Source of the DNA: Phytobacter ursingii
GTDB taxonomy: Bacteria > Pseudomonadota > Gammaproteobacteria > Enterobacterales > Enterobacteriaceae
Length of the DNA: 64,000 nt
Direction: 5' to 3'
NCBI GenBank assembly: GCA_901456055.1
Contig: CABDWT010000018.1
Span: forward strand, 248,001 to 312,000
The notes under the pieces are model-generated. The model saw nothing but the letters and a program-made list of their open reading frames with translations, was not told where the DNA came from and ran no database searches. A program made the translations under genes and the position numbers. Shown here piece by piece: positions 54,271 to 61,772 of the stretch (positions are counted from its first letter, which is position 1; every line of letters starts with the position of its first letter).

Positions 54271-54286
54271 CGCAATAAGAAAAGCG

Positions 54287-54766
54287 TTAAAGCGCTTTTT
54301 TACACCGGACCTCAATTTCAGGCACCGGGTCACACCCACTGGTATCCGCTTTTTTGACCTTTTCCAGCGCGCTTGCCACGGTATGGCGAGCTAACACCTC
54401 TAATGAGGCCTGTTCTGCTTCATCGGCGATAGATTTAAAGTACCAGCACGCATTGGCGCTGACCACGCAACGCGCTGGCACATCAGGTCTCGACGCCCAA
54501 AGTTTTTTATCTTCTATCACAGACAGGTAGATATCGCGCAGGGTTATCTGTTCGGGCGGACGACCAAGATGAATAGAGCCGTTGCGGCCAAGGGTTGAGA
54601 CGATAATGCCGTCACGCGTGAGAGGCACCATCAATTTGCGGATAAAGCTCGGATTCGCTTCCAGACCGTAGGCCAGAATCGCACTCGTCGAACGTTCACC
54701 TGATTGCTCCGCCATCGCTACGCTGAGAACCATCTGCAAAGCTGTCGGGAAGCGGTAATCTAACAT
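54287..54766 (-). CDS. oqxR: OqxR, Rrf2-family repressor of oqxAB/rarA
   Basis: A 159-residue Rrf2-type winged-helix protein beginning MLDYRFPTALQMVLSVAMAEQ, with recognition region NPSFIRKLMVPLTRDGIIVSTLGRNGSIHLGRPPEQITLRDIY. Rrf2 relatives (IscR, NsrR) hold Fe-S clusters on three cysteines; here the loop has only Cys100 and Cys107, with Cys145 and Cys155 near the C terminus. The start at 54766 has AGGA 7 nt upstream; 34 extra upstream codons are spurious. Loss-of-function mutations of oqxR in Klebsiella pneumoniae raise rarA and oqxAB expression and resistance. The coding sequence here is intact. Confidence 0.93.
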   Translation of the reverse strand: MLDYRFPTALQMVLSVAMAEQSGERSTSAILAYGLEANPSFIRKLMVPLTRDGIIVSTLGRNGSIHLGRPPEQITLRDIYLSVIEDKKLWASRPDVPARCVVSANACWYFKSIADEAEQASLEVLARHTVASALEKVKKADTSGCDPVPEIEVRCKKAL

Positions 54767-55085
54767 TTTATTGTCCTGGGTCGCGGTGAATCTTGTTCTT
54801 TTTGGCACCGCAGAGGTGAATAACCAATGAGCAATAATATAACAAATACAGCAATTTTTTTGAAGCAATCAACGAGTGACCTGACTCGTAAAAAAGAGTT
54901 TCCACCGGGTGTCGCAAACGCCATCCATCGTCAGCTAACTCCCTGATCCGCCAGGAGTCTCCGAAGGTGTCACGCGCGCAACTGTTACAGAGCAAAAACT
55001 TTCCATTCCTGACCTGAGGTATTTGAAGCACGAAACGTTCATTTCATGCGCCATATATGTGTCCGGACACGAAGGATATATGATG
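54767..55085. other. Gap between oqxR and the DUF2569 gene
   Basis: 319 bp upstream of oqxR. It is AT-rich near 54830-54870, where the oqxR promoter should lie. I see no gene, no copy of the TTGCATTTAAA motif and no strong hairpin. Confidence 0.5.
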
Positions 55086-55604
55086 CTACCAAACGAACGT
55101 CTTTTTAACCCGAACAGAACAACGGAAATAAGGTATCCAGATGCAAGCGTAAATTATATACCTGACAATAGGCATAATAAGGGCGAAGTTCAGCGCAAGA
55201 GGCGCAAATAAGTATGAAGCGATGACCCGGTCAATCAGCATGATCGCGATACTGGTGATTAGCAATACACTATATGCCATTGGTAACGCTTTCTTTTTAC
55301 GCAGAAAAAGAGACACAACATAGATAACCAGCAGCAGTAAAATCAGGTTAATCCCCACGGCAATAAAAAGCCAGGACGTCTGATAAACAGGTATATGACC
55401 GAGCGAATTCATAGCAAGTTTTAACGTTACGACCAGAGAAGTGAAATAATCCCAGGCCATTAGCAACATATTGAGGAGTGGCAGAAACAACAGACCGCCA
55501 ATTTTCCTGTATCGTTTTTCCTCACATTCTTCACAATATTCAAGATGTTGCGCAATTTCCTTATCACAGGTTAAGCACGTCCATTTGAAAGGGATCGCCG
55601 TCAT
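55086..55604 (-). CDS. DUF2569-family membrane protein with N-terminal zinc ribbon
   Basis: A 172-residue protein. The N terminus has a two-knuckle zinc-ribbon pattern, CLTC at 10-13 and CEEC at 24-27. Four hydrophobic helices follow (GGLLFLPLLNMLLMAWDYF; a segment around VGINLILLLLVIYVVSLFL; two more), ending RYIIYACIWIPYFRCSVRVKKTFVW, the DUF2569 C-terminal signature. Family function is unknown; E. coli YdgK lacks the ribbon. The zinc ribbon lies on the cytoplasmic side by charge distribution. It has no operon partner. Confidence 0.75.
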   Translation of the reverse strand: MTAIPFKWTCLTCDKEIAQHLEYCEECEEKRYRKIGGLLFLPLLNMLLMAWDYFTSLVVTLKLAMNSLGHIPVYQTSWLFIAVGINLILLLLVIYVVSLFLRKKKALPMAYSVLLITSIAIMLIDRVIASYLFAPLALNFALIMPIVRYIIYACIWIPYFRCSVRVKKTFVW

Positions 55605-55811
55605 TATTCATCCTTTTTGTGTCTGTTCTTAACGAACTTGCTTCATTCCAGGGTTAATTAACGGCTAAATGTGAACATTCTTTAAGATAATTGCGCGCTC
55701 ATCACTGTGGTCAGGAGTAAAGGTAAGCTCGAAACGCCCTGCCCGTGCGAAATGGCCGGTTATATTGCCGACCATCATTGTCCAACTACTGTACGCTGTA
55801 GCAGATCTTCA

Positions 55812-56645
55812 TCAACCATCTGTTGAGCGAGTGACTTTTTCCCATTGTTCTATTTCTTTATCCAGGTCCGCGAGTTTTTGCCGCACTAAATTTAATGCGT
55901 CACTGCCTAGCAACAAATGCGTGGGCGGGGTTTCACTCTCAATTAATGCCAGAATGGCGTGTGCGGCTTTCACAGGGTCGCCAGGTTGCTTACCGCTTTT
56001 TTCCTGACGGGCCTGACGAATTGGCTTGAATGAGGCATCATAGTCCGCAATGCAGCGAGCGCTGCGGACCATTGAGCGGCCGGCCCAGTCGGTACGAAAC
56101 GAGCCCGGCGCTACAGCGGTGACATATACATTGAACGGGGCAAGCTCCTTGCTTAACGTTTCTGATATCCCTTCCAGCGCAAATTTGCTGCCGCAGTAAT
56201 AACTGATGCCGGGCATGGTAATAAAACCGCCCATCGAGGTGATATTAATAATATGACCGCGACGTCTCTGGCGCATGCCGGGTAGCACCGCTTTGATCAT
56301 CGCCACTGCGCCGAACACATTCACGTCAAACTGCCGACGCATCTCTTCGAGAGAGGACTCTTCCAGTATCCCTTCATGACCGTACCCCGCGTTGTTCACA
56401 AGGATATCAACCGGACCAACGGTGGCTTCGATCTCCGCAACCACCTCATCAATACGCGCAAAGTCCGTGACATCAAGCAGGCGCCCAAAAGCCCGCTCGG
56501 CATCACATGCTTCGAAAGCCTGCTTTGCTTCATGGTTGCGCACAGTCCCAATAACCCGATGGCCTGCGGCGAGGGCTTCCTGCGCCAGCGCACGACCAAA
56601 GCCGCTGCTGACGCCAGTGATTAAAATGGTTTTTGCAAATGTCAT
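55812..56645 (-). CDS. Short-chain dehydrogenase/reductase (YdfG/retinol-dehydrogenase-like)
   Basis: A 277-residue SDR with cofactor loop TGVSSGFGRALAQEA, basic VRNHE after the second strand (NADP preference), NNAGYGHEG, catalytic Ser in NITSMGGFI and YYCGSK. This is the subgroup commonly annotated as oxidoreductase beside an AraC gene. The ATG at 56645 gives MTFAKTILITG; an 18-codon extension lacks support. It is divergent from the AraC regulator at 56747 with about 100 bp between, so the pair is probably a regulated enzyme module. The substrate is unknown. Confidence 0.87.
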   Translation of the reverse strand: MTFAKTILITGVSSGFGRALAQEALAAGHRVIGTVRNHEAKQAFEACDAERAFGRLLDVTDFARIDEVVAEIEATVGPVDILVNNAGYGHEGILEESSLEEMRRQFDVNVFGAVAMIKAVLPGMRQRRRGHIINITSMGGFITMPGISYYCGSKFALEGISETLSKELAPFNVYVTAVAPGSFRTDWAGRSMVRSARCIADYDASFKPIRQARQEKSGKQPGDPVKAAHAILALIESETPPTHLLLGSDALNLVRQKLADLDKEIEQWEKVTRSTDG

Positions 56646-56746
56646 AAAAAGAACTCCATGAACAGTGGAGTTTGCATGGTATTCTCTGTCATGCGGCATT
56701 TTTAGGCCATATTTTCTCTTTTCCTTGCCTGATCTTATGAGGGGCG

Positions 56747-57670
56747 ATGATGTCCAGGATGCTCACCTTAATGAACGCCCTTGCAGTGCAGGAGGGTTAC
56801 AACCTGACTGCGTTGCCTGATGTGCGAATTTTGCGCGCCGATCGCCCGCTTTCCAGAACGCCCGTGCTTTATGACCCAGGGATTGTGATTGTCTGTCAGG
56901 GCAGCAAGCGCGGTTTTTTCGGGCAACAGACCTATTTATATGATGAGCAACATTACCTGGCAGTTTCGGTGCCGGTCCCGTTTGTCATGGAAACCGACGC
57001 TTCGCCAGCACATCCGTTGCTGGCGATTTATATACATCTGGATTTTCAACTTGCCGCTGAACTGATGTTGCAGATCGAACAGCATGACAACCCGCATCCT
57101 CCCGCTGCGCCGCAAAGTATGATGTCGAGCCCGATGGACGACGCGATAAAAACGGCCGTTCTGCGTCTGCTCGAGGTCCTGAATAATCCATTTGAGGCCG
57201 AGATCATCGGGCCGGGGCGGGTACGTGAGCTCTATTTCCGCGTGTTGACGGGCGCACAGGGCAATGCAATGCGCGCCGCGCTGGCCTTACAAGGACAGTT
57301 CGGCAAAATCGGCAAAGTGCTACGGCGCATTCATGCCACCTACGCCGAGCCGTTAACGCTGGCACAACTGGCGACGGAAGCCGGAATGAGTGTGCCAACA
57401 TTCCATAGCCATTTCAAAACGATAACCCGTATGCCGCCAATGCAATATGTAAAATCGGTACGCCTGCACCAGGCGCGTATGTTAATGGTGCGTCAACATA
57501 TTACCGCCGCGGCCGCGAGTTATGCCGTCGGCTATGAAAGTCCGTCACAATTCAATCGCGAATTTAAACGCCTGTTTGGTCTGCCACCGGCTGAGGAGAT
57601 AAAACGCATGCAGCGTCATTTCGCCGTGCCGCCAGTGCAACAAGCATCGGTTTTTGTTTCTTCGCATTAA
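56747..57670 (+). CDS. AraC-family regulator (AraC_N type)
   Basis: A 307-residue regulator. The N-terminal AraC_N sensory domain (FGQQTYLYDEQHYLAVSVPVPFVMET, then HPLLAIYIHLD) is followed by two HTH motifs (LTLAQLATEAGMSVPTFHSHFKTITRMPPMQYVKSVRLHQAR and ASYAVGYESPSQFNREFKRLFGLPP). This is the YqhC-like group that controls adjacent SDR or aldo-keto reductases in response to aldehydes. GAGGGG precedes the start at 56747 or 56750. The divergent SDR gene is the probable target. It is followed by the chloramphenicol acetyltransferase region. Confidence 0.88.
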   Translation: MMSRMLTLMNALAVQEGYNLTALPDVRILRADRPLSRTPVLYDPGIVIVCQGSKRGFFGQQTYLYDEQHYLAVSVPVPFVMETDASPAHPLLAIYIHLDFQLAAELMLQIEQHDNPHPPAAPQSMMSSPMDDAIKTAVLRLLEVLNNPFEAEIIGPGRVRELYFRVLTGAQGNAMRAALALQGQFGKIGKVLRRIHATYAEPLTLAQLATEAGMSVPTFHSHFKTITRMPPMQYVKSVRLHQARMLMVRQHITAAAASYAVGYESPSQFNREFKRLFGLPPAEEIKRMQRHFAVPPVQQASVFVSSH

Positions 57671-57889
57671 GAATGTCGGCATGGCTGAATATACCGGGGG
57701 CGCCTGTGTTGAGCGATCGGCGGATATTCTTCGACGCTGTCGTATAAAGAAAAATATCTGCAAATCCATAATCTATTTTCATTATCTGGCATATTGAAAA
57801 CTTACTATTCTTTTTTCCTTGGATGAGAATACACTACCCACAATACATGCGTGCGCTAACTCACCCTCAGAGACCGGCAAGCTTGATTA

Positions 57890-57934
57890 ATGCATGAAAA
57901 AATCTTAGGCTATCCTTTGAAATATAATGGGTAA
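57890..57934 (+). CDS. Putative 14-codon leader peptide of the cat attenuator
   Basis: A short frame [14 protein letters not shown] with stop TAA at 57932-57934. Codons 8-10 and the first base of codon 11 fall on the left arm of the hairpin that hides the cat ribosome site, and the stop is in the loop. No clear Shine-Dalgarno precedes it; a still shorter frame MKKS (57894-57908) ending just before the hairpin is an alternative leader. Function is inferred from layout only. Confidence 0.4.
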   Translation: MHEKILGYPLKYNG

Positions 57935-57944
57935 TCAAAGGATA
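57911..57944 (+). promoter_or_regulatory. Hairpin sequestering the cat ribosome-binding site
   Basis: A perfect 10-bp inverted repeat, TATCCTTTGA (57911-57920) and TCAAAGGATA (57935-57944), with a 14-nt loop. The right arm contains AAAGGA, the Shine-Dalgarno 5 nt before the cat ATG at 57948, so the folded mRNA would hide it. This is how translation attenuators of inducible cat genes work. Confidence 0.65.
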
Positions 57945-57947
57945 AAA

Positions 57948-58625
57948 ATGAAAAACACAACCCCAGAATATACAACTGTCGACTTATCACGGTGGGCAAG
58001 GAAAGAACATTACGAGGCATTTCAGGGCTTCGCGCAGTGTACATTTAGCCAAACGGTACAAATAGATATTACCGCGCTACTAAAACATATACAGGGTGTC
58101 GGCTGGAAATTCTACCCTACGATAATTTTCCTTCTTGCTAAAATAGTCAACAGGCATGCAGAATTCCGTATGGCCATAAAGAACAATGAGCTTGTCATAT
58201 GGAATGATAGCCATCCCGCCTATACGATTTTCCATGATGAAACGGAGACTTTTTCGTCATTATGGAGTCACTACGATGGTAATATTCAACACTTCCTGAA
58301 GGTTTTTTCAGAAGACGTCGCACAGTATCGTCATAACCTTTCCTATCTCCCTAAGGAAGAATCACGGGAAAATATATTTTTCGTCTCAGCTAACCCCTGG
58401 GTAAGTTTTACCAGTTTTAATATCAACATTGCGCACATGGAGAATTTTTTTGCCCCGATGTTCACCCTTGGAAAATACGATAAACAAGGGGAAAAAGTGC
58501 TGTTGCCTCTCGCCGTCCAGGTACACCATGCCGTGTGTGATGGTTTCCATGTTGCAAGGCTAATCAACGAGTTACAAGAATTGTGCGATGACATATCGCA
58601 ATATTCAGAAAGGCTCAAAAACTGA
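57948..58625 (+). CDS. Type A chloramphenicol O-acetyltransferase
   Basis: A 225-residue classical (CatA-type) enzyme that transfers acetyl from acetyl-CoA to chloramphenicol in the cytoplasm. The catalytic His194 is in [15 protein letters not shown], and [17 protein letters not shown] and [13 protein letters not shown] align with CATI of Tn9, though identity is only moderate. The frame is intact. The ATG at 57948 is fixed by AAAGGA 5 nt upstream, which is buried in a hairpin. The gene is visibly AT-richer than its neighbours and sits next to an MFS fragment, suggesting horizontal acquisition or an old chromosomal cat. Confidence 0.93.
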   Translation: MKNTTPEYTTVDLSRWARKEHYEAFQGFAQCTFSQTVQIDITALLKHIQGVGWKFYPTIIFLLAKIVNRHAEFRMAIKNNELVIWNDSHPAYTIFHDETETFSSLWSHYDGNIQHFLKVFSEDVAQYRHNLSYLPKEESRENIFFVSANPWVSFTSFNINIAHMENFFAPMFTLGKYDKQGEKVLLPLAVQVHHAVCDGFHVARLINELQELCDDISQYSERLKN

Positions 58626-58640
58626 TGTGTCAGCCGCCTT

Positions 58641-58943
58641 TTGTACAGAGCAGGCAGTAAGGAGAGCCGTCAGGTCTGTCATGAGCGAACAATTACCGGC
58701 GTGACCAGCTCGACATTACAAATCAGCACTGCGCTGAGCGTCGCCGTCATCGGCGGCATTTTTTACAGCATGCTCGACAACGATAAAAGCAGCGCAAATA
58801 TCACCCATGCCTTTATTGTCGCGCTTCTGGCGATGGCGGTATGTCTCGCCACGGGTGCCGGATTAAGTCTCCGTCTTATCCGGCGCGCCTCAGATCCGGC
58901 CAGCCGCATCCCGCAGCGATCTTACTGCGATTCGCCTGAATGA
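58641..58943 (+). pseudogene. Remnant of an MFS (DHA2-type) transporter, C-terminal end
   Basis: The translation from about 58690 (GVTSSTLQISTALSVAVIGGIFYSML, with gaps allowed, then HAFIVALLAMAVCLATGAGLSLRLI) is the penultimate and last helices of a DHA2-like drug transporter. Everything upstream of it is missing and the leading 20 residues do not match. The 3' end overlaps the convergent TetR gene by 22 bp. It looks like the stump left by a deletion, possibly when the cat gene arrived. Confidence 0.65.
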
Positions 58944-59527
58944 TTACGTAACCCGCTGGCAAGCAGCGTGAATACCTTAATAACCTCTGGCAGTCTCTTT
59001 TGCGGCGCGTCGCTCGCAGCTATCAACAGTGCAGCATTGAGCGCCGCGCCGTTCAACAGATGCGCCGCAGCCGCTGCATCCATCTCTTTGACGACCTGGC
59101 GTTCAATCATGCTTGTCAGGGTTTGTCGGGTAGATTCAAGGCAGCTATTCTGGCTGGGCCATTGAGCGGGATCGCCCAGAAAAGCCGGGCCGTCGAGCAG
59201 GACAATACGCCTCACTTCGGGGTCCAGCGCCATCTTAATGTAGGCAATACCTTCGGCCAGCAATCTCTCCCAGTCATCGCTGGCTGTTTCGGCGGCCGCT
59301 TTCGCGCGCTGAGCCATTTCGCTATCTATCTGGGTGACGACCGCGGCAAGTAACCCCTTTTTATCACCAAAGGTGTGATAAAGCGCACCGCGTGTCAGAC
59401 CCACACTTGCGGTCAATTCATCCATTGATGCATTAGCAAAACCTTTTTCTGCAAAGGCCTTACGCGCGGCTGAAATCATTTTTGCGCGATTTTCTTCCAT
59501 CGCCTCGATTCGGCGGTTAACAGCCAT
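58922..59527 (-). CDS. TetR-family transcriptional regulator
   Basis: A 201-residue TetR-type repressor with the HTH at about 15-60 (RAKMISAARKAFAEKGFANASMDELTASVGLTRGALYHTFGDKKGLLAAVV) and a helical ligand domain with a WPSQNSCLESTRQTL segment. The start at 59527 has AAGGAG/GAGGG right upstream; a 14-codon extension is unneeded. It is divergent from the Rid-family gene at 59671, with a perfect inverted-repeat operator between, so it probably represses that gene and itself. The transporter remnant downstream may once have been a target. Confidence 0.9.
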   Translation of the reverse strand: MAVNRRIEAMEENRAKMISAARKAFAEKGFANASMDELTASVGLTRGALYHTFGDKKGLLAAVVTQIDSEMAQRAKAAAETASDDWERLLAEGIAYIKMALDPEVRRIVLLDGPAFLGDPAQWPSQNSCLESTRQTLTSMIERQVVKEMDAAAAAHLLNGAALNAALLIAASDAPQKRLPEVIKVFTLLASGLRNHSGESQ

Positions 59528-59542
59528 ACCCTCTCCTTTTTG

Positions 59543-59611
59543 ACATACATCGCGTATCTCACTTGACATACGTGATGTATGTGATAATTATTACACATAC
59601 ATCACGTATGT
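59543..59611. promoter_or_regulatory. TetR operator region with a perfect 18-bp inverted repeat
   Basis: ACATACGTGATGTATGTG (59566-59583) and its exact complement CACATACATCACGTATGT (59594-59611) are separated by a 10-bp AT spacer. Each 18-bp arm is itself quasi-palindromic (ACATACRTGATGTATGT), so it can bind a TetR dimer alone. A third degenerate copy, ACATACATCGCGTAT, is at 59543-59557. Confidence 0.8.
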
Positions 59612-59670
59612 TAAATCATTCCGTCCTTGATTGCTCCACCTGTGCTCTCTATTTGAAAAGAGGAAACCCT

Positions 59671-60072
59671 GTGATTCAACGCGAACCTGTTTTTCCTGCT
59701 CATCGCCATGCTCTTTATAATGAACACGGTTATTCCGCCGCGATCCGTTCTGGCGACTTGCTGTTTGTTTCTGGTCAGGTCGGAAGCCGGGCAGATGGCA
59801 CGCCGGAACCCGATTTTGCCGCTCAAGTCCGTCTTGCCTTTGATAACCTGAAAGCGGTGCTTGATGCTGCTGGATGTACCTTTGATGATTTGATTGATGT
59901 CACGACCTTTCATACCGATCCCGAACATCAATTTCCCGCCATTATGCAGGTTAAGCAGTCTGTTTTTCCGCATCCTCCTTATCCAAACTGGACTGCTGTT
60001 GGCGTCAACTGGCTTGCAGGATTCGATTTTGAAATTAAAGTGATTGCCCGAATTCCTGCTCATCAGTCATAA
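59671..60072 (+). CDS. Rid-family (YjgF/YER057c/UK114) protein
   Basis: A 133-residue Rid-fold protein starting at GTG 59671, chosen because AGAGGA is 6 nt upstream; a longer frame runs back through the operator. Family landmarks are GDLLFVSGQVGSRADGTPEPDFAAQVRLAFDNLKAVLDAAGC and DLIDVTTFHTD. Archetypal RidA deaminates 2-aminoacrylate with Arg105 in a PARS motif; here the aligned block is YPNWTAV, with Trp in place of that Arg. It therefore belongs to a non-deaminase Rid subgroup of unknown function. It is regulated by the divergent TetR. Confidence 0.85.
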   Translation: MIQREPVFPAHRHALYNEHGYSAAIRSGDLLFVSGQVGSRADGTPEPDFAAQVRLAFDNLKAVLDAAGCTFDDLIDVTTFHTDPEHQFPAIMQVKQSVFPHPPYPNWTAVGVNWLAGFDFEIKVIARIPAHQS

Positions 60073-60237
60073 CCAGAGGAAACAGAGCGACAACCGCTTC
60101 TGATGCCGGGAAGCCATATGCGGGAGCGGGTGCGTTACATTTACCTTCCCCCGCGATTGTTCCTTGCCATCTCACGGGTTACGAAGCGGATACCCTCGCC
60201 CGGCAATACAATACCCTGCCCGCTGCACGCGCCTCTT

Positions 60238-61416
60238 TCAGGGGCTGACCTTCGACGCATAATGATTGTTTATTGCGTAGAGCGTACATCTCGGCGCGCC
60301 GCTGCGTTGTTGGCTTGAGCAGATCTTAAGGGCTGTTGCGGCCGCTTCGTCGCTATTTCTGGCCCAATAAGCCGCTCCCCAGTCCCCCTGCGGATCGCTG
60401 GCAAATGCTTTTTCATATCGCTGTGTGGTTTGGTAGTCGGCGAACGCTTTTTTCCCGGCCGCATTCAGCGCGGGCGGATCAACGAGGTGAACAACTGGCA
60501 GCGCGGCTATTTCCTGGAGTGGTTGATGGTGCTGTTCAAGAAAAGCGGCGACGGTATGCCACCAGAAACTTTCCGGCGCGGAATCCATGAAAACATGCCC
60601 ATCCTTTCCATAGGGAGGCATGACGACAAATTGAGCGGTTTTTTTGCCCTGCTGATAGGCGTCAAACATCGCTTTGCCCATCTCGGGAGAAAACGATTTA
60701 TCATTTTGCGCGTACAGCCACAACGAAGGGATCGTCGCGGTTTTTCCGTATTGTGCGTACGCTTTCATCAGCCCCGTCTTATCACAAAGGGATTTTCCGT
60801 CTATCGCGCCTCTGCCGCCATCAAAATTGATAATTGCCTTCACGCCGGGCGGGTTGGTTGCGCCAGTTGCGATAACGGCAAATCCACCCGCCGACATGCC
60901 GACCAGCATCGCGTTATCAACGGATGCCCATGAATTGCGACGCACAGCGCCAAGCGCCGCAACCATATTTTGGACATCCTGTTCGCCGGCTTGCAGATGA
61001 AAGGGTTGCATGCACGAATGCCCTGTATATTCTGCCGCGCCACTGGACTGGCCATATCCCTGGCGCAACACAACCACAGCAGCATATCCGTGGCGCGCAA
61101 ATGCGATAGCTGTTGCGGCGTATCGGTTTGGGTTCAGCGTCCAGCGATCGAACTCGGCTGTCCCTGTCGTTCCATTCGTGATTAACACCACCGGCAAAGG
61201 CTTATTACCCACGGGCCGGGTGACAAACGCATCAAGTACCGCAGGCTGACCATTGCTTAATGTGACGGATAGCGTCAGAGGTTCCCTGATAAGCCCGTCA
61301 ATTTGCTGGTGTTCAGCGGTGTCCGTTAAAGATTTAGTGTGACCGGGGAAACTGATGAGGGACACGACCAATGACAAAAAGAGAGAGGCCGGGTGGGTTA
61401 TAAAACGGCTGAACAT
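60238..61416 (-). CDS. Exported alpha/beta hydrolase (dienelactone hydrolase-like)
   Basis: A 392-residue protein with a Sec signal peptide (ASLFLSLVVSLISFPGHTKS, cleavage near residue 28) and an alpha/beta hydrolase domain. Nucleophile Ser is in LVGMSAGGFAVI, the acid probably in YAQNDKSFSPEMG and His in YGKDGHVFMD. A C-terminal extension of about 100 residues with two cysteines follows. The start is the ATG at 61416 with AAGGA 9 nt upstream. It should act in the periplasm on esters or peptides. It is alone between convergent and unrelated genes, so its role is unclear. Confidence 0.8.
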   Translation of the reverse strand: MFSRFITHPASLFLSLVVSLISFPGHTKSLTDTAEHQQIDGLIREPLTLSVTLSNGQPAVLDAFVTRPVGNKPLPVVLITNGTTGTAEFDRWTLNPNRYAATAIAFARHGYAAVVVLRQGYGQSSGAAEYTGHSCMQPFHLQAGEQDVQNMVAALGAVRRNSWASVDNAMLVGMSAGGFAVIATGATNPPGVKAIINFDGGRGAIDGKSLCDKTGLMKAYAQYGKTATIPSLWLYAQNDKSFSPEMGKAMFDAYQQGKKTAQFVVMPPYGKDGHVFMDSAPESFWWHTVAAFLEQHHQPLQEIAALPVVHLVDPPALNAAGKKAFADYQTTQRYEKAFASDPQGDWGAAYWARNSDEAAATALKICSSQQRSGAPRCTLYAINNHYASKVSP

Positions 61417-61772
61417 CAAAAGATATCCTTAATTGACCTGAGATATACCGCTTTGCAGTTGTGTACTGGCAGGTAAAAACGCGAATACTGACAGCACCTA
61501 TGTATTTATGACTTATGTTTCTTAATCCACCAGATGTGATGAAGAATATTAAGGTAAGCAAATATTTACGGTGAACATCAGTAGATAAAAAACAGCCGTA
61601 AGTGAGATTCAGGCTCGCAATCGTACTACAGCTCTATAAAAGGAGCCGCGTCACCCTTGAGCGAGAATAGCATTGCTTTGCCCCCCTGAACTCACGATAT
61701 GCATTCCCACACAACGCCCTCTCTGACGAAAAGGCAGCGTTTGAGGAATGAGGATTTCCTGTTCATTACTTC
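61417..61772. other. Intergenic gap without recognised features
   Basis: 356 bp between the hydrolase start and the LacI-family stop. It holds the hydrolase promoter region, but no gene, RNA or convincing terminator that I can support. Confidence 0.55.

Noticed and set aside
55023-55211. 62-codon plus-strand frame upstream of the DUF2569 gene's stop
   Set aside because: It overlaps the 3' end of the DUF2569 gene on the other strand and has no ribosome site or homology.
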